Below are positions 17,551-26,388 of a stretch of DNA of 64,000 nt, one piece after another (position 1 is the stretch's first letter; the number at the start of each line of letters is the position of its first letter). The stretch is from an uncultured Spirochaetales bacterium (GTDB lineage: Bacteria > Spirochaetota > Spirochaetia > Sphaerochaetales > Sphaerochaetaceae), in assembly GCA_949283235.1 (NCBI GenBank), contig CASDRY010000038.1:1-64000 (forward strand), given 5' to 3'. The translations under genes were made by a program, and so were the position numbers. Below the pieces are notes generated by a model. That model searched no databases. It saw only the letters and a list, made by a program, of their open reading frames with translations, and was not told the origin of the DNA.

Positions 17551-18093
17551 TTATTCAGCATCCTCTGTTGTTTCCAGAGGCTGAAGTCCTTTTATTGAGA
17601 TATCGACATTATATCCCTTGCTGTCCAGATACTGAAGAATTTCCTCAAGGGTATAGTTCTCCAGACCGACAGTGTCAGATACATAATGAACATTTGAGCT
17701 ATCTGCCTGAAGCGCAAAAGATGGAAGAATATCCTCTGTCTGCTCTGCAGATGTACCGAAGAACATGAAACCGCCAATGAAGATGAAGACAACCGCTGCC
17801 GCCGCAGTAATCAGAGACGGCAACGATATCTCCAGGCGTCTTCGGATAAAGCTGACCTTTTTTCCGCTCTGGAAATACTTCTTATCAAGAAGGGAGTAGA
17901 TTCTATCTTTATTACGCAGTAAAAGCTCCTCCGAAAAAGCCGCGTTCTGAATCCTCCTATCCAGAGCCCTCATATCCTCAAGATGCTTCTGACAAGCCGC
18001 ACAATGCTCAAGGTGTTCCTCCACCTGTGATCTGTATGGCTCTGAAAGCTCCCCATCGAGATAAGCTGACAGCATCTGCGAATCAATACACAT
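17551..18093 (-). CDS. Anti-sigma factor with zinc-finger (zf-HC2) domain and one membrane segment
   Basis: 180 residues from ATG 18093, preceded by GGAGG at 6 nt; a longer in-frame start lies deeper inside the sigma gene. Residues 1-45 form the anti-sigma zinc domain with HLEHCAACQKHL. A single membrane segment lies at about residues 95-115 (SLITAAAAVVFIFIGGFMFF), followed by a short extracytoplasmic tail (DSKGYNVDISIKGLQP). It overlaps the ECF sigma gene by 11 bp and most likely holds that sigma factor at the membrane until an envelope signal releases it. Confidence 0.88.
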   Translation of the reverse strand: MCIDSQMLSAYLDGELSEPYRSQVEEHLEHCAACQKHLEDMRALDRRIQNAAFSEELLLRNKDRIYSLLDKKYFQSGKKVSFIRRRLEISLPSLITAAAAVVFIFIGGFMFFGTSAEQTEDILPSFALQADSSNVHYVSDTVGLENYTLEEILQYLDSKGYNVDISIKGLQPLETTEDAE

Positions 18094-18616
18094 CCCTATC
18101 CTCCGTCGAAAGGGCCTCCTCAAGCTTCTTCCTGGCCCTGTAAACCCTCACCTTCACATTCGTCTCGGAAATGCCAAGCACTTTAGCTATCGCTTTATAA
18201 TCAAGCCCTGAATACTCCTTCAGCTGTATAACCAGCCTGAGATTCTCAGGAAGACTTTCAATAGCCGTCCTCACTACCCTCTTCTCGTCTGCTTCAACAG
18301 CTACCTGAGCCGCATCGCGTGACTCAACAGAGAGAGAAGGATTATGCCTGGCCTTCTCTACCAGTTCAATCTCACGCTTATTCCGTCTTACATGATTGAG
18401 CGCAAGGTTCTTGGCTACTCTTATCAGCCAGTACTTGGCATCATCCTCGCTCGGGAAGGTCATGTTCTTAACATAAAACCTCTCGAAAGCTTCCTGCGTG
18501 AGATCCTCTGCGATTTCAATGTTATATACGATGTGCATAATCACCTGGATTATCAGATGATAATTCTCATCGTAGATGCGCCTGAAATCATCTCGGTCAG
18601 TGCTCTTTATCTCCAT
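18083..18616 (-). CDS. RNA polymerase sigma factor, ECF (sigma-70 family)
   Basis: About 177 residues from ATG 18616; a TTG 15 nt earlier is adjacent to GGAG and cannot be excluded. Region 2 contains AEDLTQEAFERFY and KYWLIRVAKNLALNHVRR. Region 4 contains SLPENLRLVIQLKEYSGLDY and AKVLGISETNVKVRVYRARK, a complete ECF layout. It lies downstream of cysS in the same direction and overlaps its anti-sigma gene. The regulon is unknown. Neither of the usual autoregulatory promoter motifs could be located with confidence. Confidence 0.92.
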   Translation of the reverse strand: MEIKSTDRDDFRRIYDENYHLIIQVIMHIVYNIEIAEDLTQEAFERFYVKNMTFPSEDDAKYWLIRVAKNLALNHVRRNKREIELVEKARHNPSLSVESRDAAQVAVEADEKRVVRTAIESLPENLRLVIQLKEYSGLDYKAIAKVLGISETNVKVRVYRARKKLEEALSTEDRDVY

Positions 18617-18643
18617 ATTATTAACACTCAACTCCGGAAAAGG

Positions 18644-20047
18644 TTACTCAATCCGTTCAAGAATCGGACCAGAAGGCGTATCTTTTACGTTGAAACCTCT
18701 TCTCTTAAGCTCATCCCTGATCTCATCAGCCCTCTTGAAATCCTTGGCCTTCTTCGCTGCAGTCCTCTCCTCAAGAAGCTTCAGATCGTCTTCAGTACCT
18801 ACTGCCTCCTTCTTTGGAGCTTCTGCCTTCGCAAGATCAAGGCCCAGTATCTCATCCATATGATAGATAGCAGCAAGCTTATCTGCACTGGATACTTCTC
18901 CGTCCTTCACAAGCTTCCAGAGCATGGAAAGCGCCTGAGGAGCACTGAGATCATTCTCCATCGCATCATCAAAAGCTTTCATATACTCAGCAGCCTTTTC
19001 AGAAGGAGCTGAAGAAGGAGCCGCCTCAGCTTTAAGCTGGCAAACTCTCTCTACAAGACCTTCGCGTGCACTCTTCGCGGCATCCAGAGCCTCATATGAG
19101 AATCTAAGCTGACTTCTATAATGTCCTGTCAGACAGAAATAGCGGTAATCAAGGGCATTGTAGCCTTTATCCAGAAGAGTCTGCAGCGTCACAAAACCAC
19201 CAGAAGACTTAGACATCTTAGCATTTCCCATAAGAAGGAACTCACCATGACACCAGTAATTGACCCAGGTCTTCCCTGTTGCGGCCTCAGACTGCGCTAT
19301 CTCATTAGTATGATGCACTGGAATTGCATCGATGCCACCACAGTGGATATCAAAATGCTCTCCAAGATACTTCATCGACATCGCGGAGCATTCAATATGC
19401 CATCCAGGGTATCCTCTTCCCCAAGGCGAATCCCAGGTCATAGCCTGTCCCGCGAACTTGGAATTAGTGAACCAGAGTACAAAATCCTTTGGATTCTTCT
19501 TATTTGAATCGACCTCGATCCTAGCTCCGCTTTTGAGCTCATCGATATTGAGACGGGCAAGCTTTCCATAATCATCTATCGAATCGATGGAGAAGTAGAC
19601 ATTTCCACCTGCTGTATAGGTATGCCCACCCTCTTCGAGCCTCTTTATAAGCGCTATCATATCATTGATATGGTCTGTTGCCCTGCAGACTATATCAGGT
19701 CTGATGATATCAAGCTCCTCCTCGTCCCTGAAGAAGGCTTTCGTATAGAACTCAGCAATATCCCAGACAGTTTTGCCGCTTTCCCTAGCACTCTTCTCCA
19801 TCTTATCTTCGCCATCATCGCCATCACCTGTAAGATGTCCCACATCCGTGATATTCATGACATGCTTGACGCTGTACCCAGCACGGCGAAGAGTACGTTT
19901 CAGGATATCCTCAAAGATATATGTTCTAAGATTTCCGATATGCGCATAGTTATATACTGTAGGGCCACAACAGTACATCGAGACATGCCCCGGAACAATC
20001 GGTACAAAATCCTCAATACGTCTCGACATTGTGTTATAAAGCTTCAT
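18644..20047 (-). CDS. cysS: Cysteinyl-tRNA synthetase
   Basis: 467 residues from ATG 20047, which has AAGGAGGG 4 nt upstream. Motifs: MYCCGPTVYNYAHIGNLRTY (zinc cysteine and HIGH equivalent), WHIECSAMSMKYLG and FDIHCGGIDAIPVHHTNEI (zinc ligands), and NAKMSKSSGGFVTL (KMSKS). It charges tRNA-Cys. The ECF sigma factor gene follows within about 30 nt, so housekeeping cysS probably drives basal sigma/anti-sigma expression. Upstream TTGAGA, 18 nt, TATTAT is a credible promoter, back to back with that of murB. Confidence 0.97.
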   Translation of the reverse strand: MKLYNTMSRRIEDFVPIVPGHVSMYCCGPTVYNYAHIGNLRTYIFEDILKRTLRRAGYSVKHVMNITDVGHLTGDGDDGEDKMEKSARESGKTVWDIAEFYTKAFFRDEEELDIIRPDIVCRATDHINDMIALIKRLEEGGHTYTAGGNVYFSIDSIDDYGKLARLNIDELKSGARIEVDSNKKNPKDFVLWFTNSKFAGQAMTWDSPWGRGYPGWHIECSAMSMKYLGEHFDIHCGGIDAIPVHHTNEIAQSEAATGKTWVNYWCHGEFLLMGNAKMSKSSGGFVTLQTLLDKGYNALDYRYFCLTGHYRSQLRFSYEALDAAKSAREGLVERVCQLKAEAAPSSAPSEKAAEYMKAFDDAMENDLSAPQALSMLWKLVKDGEVSSADKLAAIYHMDEILGLDLAKAEAPKKEAVGTEDDLKLLEERTAAKKAKDFKRADEIRDELKRRGFNVKDTPSGPILERIE

Positions 20048-20106
20048 AAGCCCTCCTTGACAAGACATAATATTCCGAATTGCCTCTCAATCTCAACTGG
20101 AAATGA

Positions 20107-20135
20107 CTGACCGAAGGGCATCCATCTGCTATAAT
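20107..20135 (+). promoter_or_regulatory. Leaderless-type promoter of murB
   Basis: CTGACC, 17-nt spacer, TATAAT, then 6 nt (TCCAGC) to ATG 20142. Transcription should begin on or next to the start codon; no ribosome site is present. Confidence 0.6.
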
Positions 20136-20141
20136 TCCAGC

Positions 20142-21026
20142 ATGATATCTCTAAGCTGCTTCTCTATCACAGAAGGCATGGATATGAAAAAGCACTCCTC
20201 TTTCTCAACAGGAGGTAAGGCGGAATTCTATGCAGAACCAAGAAATGTATATGATGCGCTAAGTGCTCTTGAGATGGCATATGCAAAAGGCCTTGAAGTA
20301 ACTGTGATAGGAGCAGGAACCCATCTTCTTGTATCGGAAGAGGGAATACCAGGACTTGTCATATCTGCATCCAGCATGAAGGGAATGTCGATAAAAGGAG
20401 ATCTTCTCATAGCATCTCCCGGAGAGACCCTAGACAATGTGATAAACCAGGCTATCGACCACAACCTCATAGGACTGGAAGAGATTGCTGGAATACCGGG
20501 AACAATAGCGGGGGCTGTAGCTGTGAACGCGGAAGCTAATAATCGCTCGATTTCCGATCTTTTCTTTTATGCGGATTACCTCACCCTCAACGGAGAAATC
20601 CATAGGCGTCCATTCTTCTATGACTTCTTCAGCAAAAAAGGTTCATTCTCAACTGATTGCCTGATAATCTCCGTCGCTCTTCGCCTCAAACCCTCAAGAG
20701 CTTCAGCAGAGGCACGGGAAAGGAAAGAGAAATATGTCGAGAAGATGTACATCCCCCCTTGCAGAAGATTCTCAGGAAAGATATTCATGGATAGTCCTGA
20801 AATGAGCGCGTCCGATGCGATAAAGCTCTCAGGTCTTACCGGTTATAATGGAAGCCGTGCTGAATTCTCGGAATACCAGCCCAATTCGATACTGACCTAC
20901 CCTGGCTGCACTTCAGATGAGATATATGCGCTGATACAGCGAGGAAAGAGGACGATAAAGGATAAGCTTGGCATAGAACTCGATACTTCGATAACAATCC
21001 TTGGCTCTTTCAGAAATTCACTCTGA
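20142..21026 (+). CDS. murB: MurB-like UDP-N-acetylenolpyruvoylglucosamine reductase, divergent active site
   Basis: 294 residues from ATG 20142; a longer frame from 20103 would start inside the promoter. The FAD domain is recognisable (VIGAGTHLLVSEEGIPGLVI and EIAGIPGTIAGAVAVNAEA). MurB reduces UDP-GlcNAc-enolpyruvate to UDP-MurNAc in peptidoglycan synthesis. The catalytic landmarks look altered. Where MurB has YR, this protein has FFYDFF. Where GS(V/F)FKNP carries the proton-donor Ser, it has SGKIFMDSP. Where LExEV carries the catalytic Glu, it has LDTSITILG. It may be a divergent enzyme or an inactive homologue. It overlaps the convergent beta-barrel gene by 17 bp. Confidence 0.8.
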   Translation: MISLSCFSITEGMDMKKHSSFSTGGKAEFYAEPRNVYDALSALEMAYAKGLEVTVIGAGTHLLVSEEGIPGLVISASSMKGMSIKGDLLIASPGETLDNVINQAIDHNLIGLEEIAGIPGTIAGAVAVNAEANNRSISDLFFYADYLTLNGEIHRRPFFYDFFSKKGSFSTDCLIISVALRLKPSRASAEARERKEKYVEKMYIPPCRRFSGKIFMDSPEMSASDAIKLSGLTGYNGSRAEFSEYQPNSILTYPGCTSDEIYALIQRGKRTIKDKLGIELDTSITILGSFRNSL

Positions 21027-22041
21027 TAGCAAGATCTAAGCCATCATCAGTCGAGTATTCAGCAATAAAGCTGAAAATATCTCCCTCACCTTCATAAAGC
21101 ATCGCAAGATAAGGAAGCCCATCCTTGTAGCCAAAGGAGAAGTGACCGAAATCAAAGGAAAGGATAAGCCCCTCCTCTGTGTCGTACCCGATATCAAGAA
21201 AAGACCAGCTTAAAGTGAAACATTCTCGATGCCTTCTCTTACCGTTCTTCGTGAAAACACTTTCGGATTCCGCAGCTAGACTAACAGCTCCTAAATTAAG
21301 TTCAGAGCTTACATAAGCTTCCTTCCTAAGATAATCTTCGCTGAAGACAGGAGGAGTGCCATAGAGAACGGAGAATTCGAAATGGAAACCATTCTGCCCG
21401 AAACTTCCACTAAGGCCAAACGTTCCCTCTTCACTGTCTTCAGAAAGAGCAATAAGAGAGCCGTATGATGCATAGAGCGAATAATCATCCTTATTGAATC
21501 CACCTTTCAAAACACCTCTGAATCCAATCTCATCCGCATAGGAGATCAAGCCAATCACATTAAGATATCCCCAGGAAAGATCGAGGCCTCCATAAACAGT
21601 GTCGTATGCTGTACTCATTCCAGGATCTTCGTGAAAACCTTTAGCTTCCCCATTACCGCTTGCAGCTAATAGCGCGGCCTCTATGATACCGCCATCGATG
21701 AATATACCTGAAAGTGCCCTTTCATCAGTTGAATAGATAAAGGAAAAGTCCTCAAAAGAAAGAACAAAACCATCCCTTCCTTCTTTGTTGCTTCCAGGCT
21801 TTATCGCTCTAGGGGAGAGTCCTGAGAATGATGAATGGGGGTTATCAAAGGCATCAAGCAGCCCTGTTCTTCCTATATCCCCGAATGTAAGGAATCCCAG
21901 ATTGATATAAGCTCTCCCAGATGAGAGATTCAACGAACTATTTTCAGCTGAGATAACACCACCCCCTGATGATGAGACAAGTGAAGCGCCCAAAGAGAGG
22001 GAGGAGAGCAGCATAATGGCTATTGACAGCAATTTCCTCAT
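21010..22041 (-). CDS. Exported protein, probable outer-membrane beta-barrel, unknown
   Basis: About 343 residues. The N-terminus is a signal peptide (MRKLLSIAIMLLSSLSLGA). The rest alternates polar and hydrophobic residues with many aromatic and glycine residues and ends in AIRVNF, a terminal phenylalanine typical of outer-membrane barrels. I do not recognise a family. Start is uncertain: in-frame ATG 22056 and GTG 22065 precede ATG 22041, and none has a convincing ribosome site. The 3' end overlaps murB by 17 bp. Confidence 0.7.
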   Translation of the reverse strand: MRKLLSIAIMLLSSLSLGASLVSSSGGGVISAENSSLNLSSGRAYINLGFLTFGDIGRTGLLDAFDNPHSSFSGLSPRAIKPGSNKEGRDGFVLSFEDFSFIYSTDERALSGIFIDGGIIEAALLAASGNGEAKGFHEDPGMSTAYDTVYGGLDLSWGYLNVIGLISYADEIGFRGVLKGGFNKDDYSLYASYGSLIALSEDSEEGTFGLSGSFGQNGFHFEFSVLYGTPPVFSEDYLRKEAYVSSELNLGAVSLAAESESVFTKNGKRRHRECFTLSWSFLDIGYDTEEGLILSFDFGHFSFGYKDGLPYLAMLYEGEGDIFSFIAEYSTDDGLDLAIRVNF

Positions 22042-22172
22042 ACTATTAATACCCATTAAGTGCACTCTTTGGTTAAGGATTCAGGAAAAAGGAATGGAAT
22101 TCGTTTCCTGATAGTGACTTTCCTCCTTTTTTCTGATACCTTTCCCTTCCGTAAATCAGGAGAATTTGAAGT

Positions 22173-23537
22173 ATGGTTATACTTACATTGAACTGCGGCA
22201 GTTCATCTGCAAAGTACCAGGTATATGACTGGGATCAGAAGGATGTGCTCTGTGTTGGTATTGTAGAGCGCATTGGTCTTGAATATTCAACAATCGAGCA
22301 GAAGTCGATTGGCAAAGAGACATATGAGGAACGCTTTTCATCCCCTACACACAAAGAAGCTATTGAGCTCATTCTCAAGATGCTTATTGATGAGAAGTAT
22401 GGCTGTATCAAATCACTTTCAGAAATCGGTGCTGTAGGCCATCGTGTTCTCCATGGAGGAGAGCTTTTCAAGAAATCCACATTGGTTACAGATGAGGTTG
22501 TAAAAGAGCTCAAGGAGCTTATTCCACTTGGACCACTTCACATGCCTGCAAACATCATGGGCATCGAAGCTGCAAGAAAGCTTATGCCGAATGTTCCACA
22601 TGCAATCGTAATGGACACAGCTTTCCACCAGACAATGCCAGAAGAAGCATTCATGTATGCTGTTCCTTATGAGTGGTACACAAAGTACAATGTACGCCGC
22701 TATGGATTCCACGGAACAAGCCATCTCTACTGCGCAAAGCGTGCTGCTCTTCTTCTCGGAAAGAAGAATGAGGATACAAATGTAATCATCATGCATATCG
22801 GTAATGGCGCTTCCGCATGTGCTGTAAAGAATGGTGTATGTATCGAGACATCAATGGGTCTTACCCCGCTTGAGGGCCTTGTAATGGGAACAAGATCTGG
22901 AGACATCGATCCTGCAATCATCCCTTATATCTGCAACAACACAGGTCTTACCGCACAGGATATGGACACATACCTCAATAAGAAGTCAGGTCTTGTAGGT
23001 ATCTGCGGAATGTCAGACAGACGTGATGTTCATCAGGCTGCACTCAATGGAGACGAGAAAGCACAGCTTGGCGTGAATATGGAAATCCACAGAATCAAGA
23101 AGTATATCGGTGCATATGCAGCACTTCTTGGAAGAGTAGATGCAGTTGTATTCACAGCAGGTGTCGGAGAGATGGGTGAACACATCAGATATGGAGCATG
23201 TGAAGGTCTTGAGAATCTTGGAATCATGATTGACAAAGAGAAGAATGATCTTTCCCACTGCCGCAATGCAGAGACATGCATCTCAAAGGATGAGAGCCCT
23301 GTAAAGATCTTCGTCATCCCTACAGATGAGGAGCTTGTAATGACAGAGGATGCATATGCTCTTATGAATGGAACCTATGACATCCATACAAACTTCCACT
23401 ATACATTCGAGAGCCCTGATTATGTAAACAAGGCTCGTGCCCGCGCACTCAAGGAGCAGCTTAAGAAAAAGCCAGAGCTGGAGAGAATCATTGCTCTGCC
23501 TCCTCAGAAGGCTTCCTGCTCAGTAAAGGGTTGCTGA
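22173..23537 (+). CDS. ackA: Acetate kinase
   Basis: 454 residues with all family motifs: [75 protein letters not shown] and [13 protein letters not shown]. It makes ATP from acetyl phosphate in fermentation, or the reverse. AGGAGA lies about 9 nt upstream of ATG. Compared with the usual 400 residues there is a C-terminal extension of about 50 residues, rich in charged residues and ending with two cysteines ([10 protein letters not shown]). Codon use is noticeably uniform, as expected for a highly expressed gene. Confidence 0.97.
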   Translation: MVILTLNCGSSSAKYQVYDWDQKDVLCVGIVERIGLEYSTIEQKSIGKETYEERFSSPTHKEAIELILKMLIDEKYGCIKSLSEIGAVGHRVLHGGELFKKSTLVTDEVVKELKELIPLGPLHMPANIMGIEAARKLMPNVPHAIVMDTAFHQTMPEEAFMYAVPYEWYTKYNVRRYGFHGTSHLYCAKRAALLLGKKNEDTNVIIMHIGNGASACAVKNGVCIETSMGLTPLEGLVMGTRSGDIDPAIIPYICNNTGLTAQDMDTYLNKKSGLVGICGMSDRRDVHQAALNGDEKAQLGVNMEIHRIKKYIGAYAALLGRVDAVVFTAGVGEMGEHIRYGACEGLENLGIMIDKEKNDLSHCRNAETCISKDESPVKIFVIPTDEELVMTEDAYALMNGTYDIHTNFHYTFESPDYVNKARARALKEQLKKKPELERIIALPPQKASCSVKGC

Positions 23538-23542
23538 ACGCA

Positions 23543-23577
23543 AGCAGTATGTGGGAAACCATGTACTGCTTTATTTT
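23543..23577 (+). terminator. Terminator of ackA
   Basis: AGCAGTATGTG, GGAAAC loop, CATGTACTGCT (11-bp stem, two G-U pairs), then TTATTTTTG. Confidence 0.85.
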
Positions 23578-23674
23578 TGGCTTTATTGAATTATTATATG
23601 CAATTTAATATACCGAAATCAGACTATTATTTTTATTTTTGTCAAAAACTGCATACTATCGAGTATATGCATAT

Positions 23675-25063
23675 ATGATAGATAAAGACTTTGCAAAAGA
23701 AAGATTCGGTATCTCATATCTCAGGCCATATCAGGAACTGACTATCACCCATATTCTAGAAAGCTCGGAGAATAAAGAAGGTGGAAGAATCCTATGCTGT
23801 CTACCAACAGGAAGCGGCAAATCGCTTTGTTTCATGTATCCGATAGCTTTTCTCAGGAAACGAAGCATCCTGATTTATCCCCTACTATCGCTTATGAATG
23901 ATCAATGCGGAAGATTTCAGAAAGCGGGAATACCATTTGTCCTTATAAGAGGAGGACTTTCTGAGGAAGAGCGACGCAAAAGACTCGATAAGATAAGAGA
24001 ACATGATGACATCGCGGTGATTACAAATCCAGAGACACTCATACAGCTGAAAAAGAGAAATGAGCTTAGAGTTCTGAAGAATGCAGAACTTGCAGTTATA
24101 GATGAAGCACATACCGCTGTTACCTGGGGAGAAAGTTTTCGGACTTCTTATCTTGAGCTTCCTGGGCTTCTGAATGAAATAAGACCACATTCCATTCTTG
24201 CATTCACCGCGACAATGGATAGAAGAATCGAAGATGGAATCATCTCAGGGCTTTTCCTAGGAAGAAAGCCTTATATCGTCAGAAGCAGCATTGACAGGGA
24301 AAACATCTTCTACCATGCAGTTGAAAGTCTTTCGAAGATACAAGATGCAAAGAAAATCCTAAGAGAAGCTTCTTCTCGTCCTGCCGTAATATTCTGCAGA
24401 TCGAGGCTTCTTGCAGAAGAGACAGCCAAGCGTCTCTCCCCTTTCTTTGATTCAAAATACTATCATGCAAGGTTGGAGAAGGAAGAGAAAGAGAAGATCG
24501 AGAAATGGTTTCTTGCATCAAACGATGGAGTGCTTTCATCTACATCAGCTTATGGAATGGGAGTTGACAAGAGGAATATACGAACAGTGATACATCTTTC
24601 CTTGCCGACCTCTCCTGCTGACTTCCTGCAGGAATCAGGAAGGGGCGGAAGAGATGGGGATAGGATGGATTCATATGTTCTTTTTTACAAGGATGAGGAA
24701 ACTCCCCTTTCCGAAATATTCAAAGGAAAATCCTGTATAAGGAAATCTCTCCTGGAAGCTATGGGTGAAGAGCGGGAGGAAAGAGGATGCTTCAGCTGTT
24801 CCAATTGTATAAATGACAATTATAGAAGAGCAGGAGAAGATGAAATCCTTCGATGGATAAGATTCCATCCTGCTTCGAAAATAAATAACGCAGTTCTTGC
24901 CCTTACAGAGAAAAGGCTATTTTCAAGAACAAGACTTGAAGGCTGGAATGAAAAGGAAGCTGAGAAAGCCATAAGGATACTTGGAGAAGAGAAAAAACTC
25001 CGCATTATGTTTCAAAGGATCTTTCCAAGACTGAAAACTGTTGTTCCATTCAGCCATACTTAA
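23675..25063 (+). CDS. RecQ-like ATP-dependent DNA helicase
   Basis: About 462 residues from ATG 23675; an in-frame TTG at 23639 would add 12 residues. SF2 motifs: FGISYLRPYQELTI (motif 0), CLPTGSGKSLCF (Walker A), LAVIDEAHTAVTWG (DEAH), AFTATMDRRIED (motif III), VIFCRSRLLAEETA, and QESGRGGRDGDRMDSYVLFY (motif VI). A short zinc-binding cluster, RGCFSCSNC, follows. The C-terminus is shorter than in E. coli RecQ, with no HRDC domain, so this is a compact RecQ-type helicase. No clear ribosome site precedes either start. Confidence 0.88.
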   Translation: MIDKDFAKERFGISYLRPYQELTITHILESSENKEGGRILCCLPTGSGKSLCFMYPIAFLRKRSILIYPLLSLMNDQCGRFQKAGIPFVLIRGGLSEEERRKRLDKIREHDDIAVITNPETLIQLKKRNELRVLKNAELAVIDEAHTAVTWGESFRTSYLELPGLLNEIRPHSILAFTATMDRRIEDGIISGLFLGRKPYIVRSSIDRENIFYHAVESLSKIQDAKKILREASSRPAVIFCRSRLLAEETAKRLSPFFDSKYYHARLEKEEKEKIEKWFLASNDGVLSSTSAYGMGVDKRNIRTVIHLSLPTSPADFLQESGRGGRDGDRMDSYVLFYKDEETPLSEIFKGKSCIRKSLLEAMGEEREERGCFSCSNCINDNYRRAGEDEILRWIRFHPASKINNAVLALTEKRLFSRTRLEGWNEKEAEKAIRILGEEKKLRIMFQRIFPRLKTVVPFSHT

Positions 25064-25093
25064 ATGTTAGAATCATAGAGAAAGGAGAGAGCG

Positions 25094-26344
25094 ATGTTAG
25101 ATCAGCTTCATGCACTCTACCCGGATCTCTACGGGAAGGAATATGACGAAAAGGAGATGGATCAGCGTTTCATCCATCTTGTTGAAAAGCACAAAGAGCT
25201 TTTCGGAAAGGAGAATCCTGCGATTTTCTCTGCGGCGGGAAGGACTGAAATCGGGGGCAATCATACAGACCATAATCTTGGCAAGGTTATCGGGGGATCT
25301 GTTAATCTCGATACAATCGGGGCTGTATCAAAGCGTTCAGATAGCAGAGTAATAATAGCAAGTGAAGGTTTTCCCGTCGTCGATGTTGATATCTCTGACC
25401 TTTCAGTCAGGACAGATGAAAAGAACGGAACAGACAGCTTGGTAAGGGGTATTGCCGCAGCATTCAAGGAAAGAGGAATAGAAATCGGAGGATGGGAAGC
25501 AAATACGACTACAAAGGTTCTTGGCGGTTCTGGTCTCTCCTCCTCTGCTGCAATTGAAGTGCTTATCGCGGAAATCTTCAACAGCTTCTTCAATGATGAT
25601 AAGCTCTCCCCTATTGAACTTGCGAAGATCGGAAAGTATGCGGAAAATGTCTATTTCGGAAAGCCATCCGGACTTCTTGATCAGGCATGCTGCGCGCATG
25701 GCGGTGTCGTCGGAATAGATTTCAAGGATAATGACAATCCTGTAATCACTCCGATTGATATCTCATTCGAGGATTACGGGTACACAATGATAATCACCGA
25801 TACAAGGGGCTCTCACGCGGATCTCACGGGAGAGTATGCAGCAGTACCTCCTGAGATGAGAGAAGTTGCGGCATATTATGGGAAGAAGAATCTAAGAGAA
25901 GTCGAGTTCTCAGATTTCCTCCGTGATATAAAAGACATAAGGGAGAAAGTCGGAAACGACAGAGCGCTTTTAAGGGCTTACCACTTCTTCACGGAGAACA
26001 AGAGAGTAGATTTCATGCTGCAGACGCTTAGAGAAGGAGATATCGATGGCTTCCTGTCATTCGTAAGCGAGTCTGGAAACAGCTCTTTCAGATTCCTTCA
26101 GAATGTATATCCGGCCTCTTCTCCTGCAAATCAGGGGCTTGCTCTTGCTATAGCTCTTTCTGAAGAGGTCCTTCAGGGAGAAGGCGCTGTCAGAGTACAT
26201 GGAGGAGGCTTTGCTGGAACTATACAGGCATATGTTCCAGAGAGCATGATCGAGAAGTACATCAAGGCCATGGAGAATCTTTTCGGGGCCGGTTGCTCGA
26301 TAAAGATCGCTATAAGAAGAAGACCTGTATCAAGATTGGTGTAA
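25094..26344 (+). CDS. Galactokinase-family GHMP sugar kinase
   Basis: 416 residues; AAAGGAGAG precedes ATG by 4-6 nt. GHMP motifs: GGSGLSSSAAIEV (phosphate loop) and VHGGGFAGTIQAYVP (motif 3). The galactokinase signature is altered: GRTEIGGNHTDHNLGK here, against GR(V)NLIGEHTDYN in GalK, so the sugar-contacting Glu is Asn. Many spirochaetes and clostridia carry this variant. Phosphorylation of galactose at C1 is the default call, but a related sugar such as GalNAc is possible. A GH36 alpha-galactosidase elsewhere in the window could supply galactose. Confidence 0.85.
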   Translation: MLDQLHALYPDLYGKEYDEKEMDQRFIHLVEKHKELFGKENPAIFSAAGRTEIGGNHTDHNLGKVIGGSVNLDTIGAVSKRSDSRVIIASEGFPVVDVDISDLSVRTDEKNGTDSLVRGIAAAFKERGIEIGGWEANTTTKVLGGSGLSSSAAIEVLIAEIFNSFFNDDKLSPIELAKIGKYAENVYFGKPSGLLDQACCAHGGVVGIDFKDNDNPVITPIDISFEDYGYTMIITDTRGSHADLTGEYAAVPPEMREVAAYYGKKNLREVEFSDFLRDIKDIREKVGNDRALLRAYHFFTENKRVDFMLQTLREGDIDGFLSFVSESGNSSFRFLQNVYPASSPANQGLALAIALSEEVLQGEGAVRVHGGGFAGTIQAYVPESMIEKYIKAMENLFGAGCSIKIAIRRRPVSRLV

Positions 26345-26352
26345 AATCCATC

Positions 26353-26381
26353 TTCTCATAAGCTGATTGTCAAGTTATACT
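26353..26381 (+). promoter_or_regulatory. Leaderless-type promoter of a MATE gene
   Basis: TTCTCA, 17-nt spacer, TATACT, then 7 nt (CCCTCTC) to GTG 26389; no ribosome site. Confidence 0.55.
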
Positions 26382-26388
26382 CCCTCTC

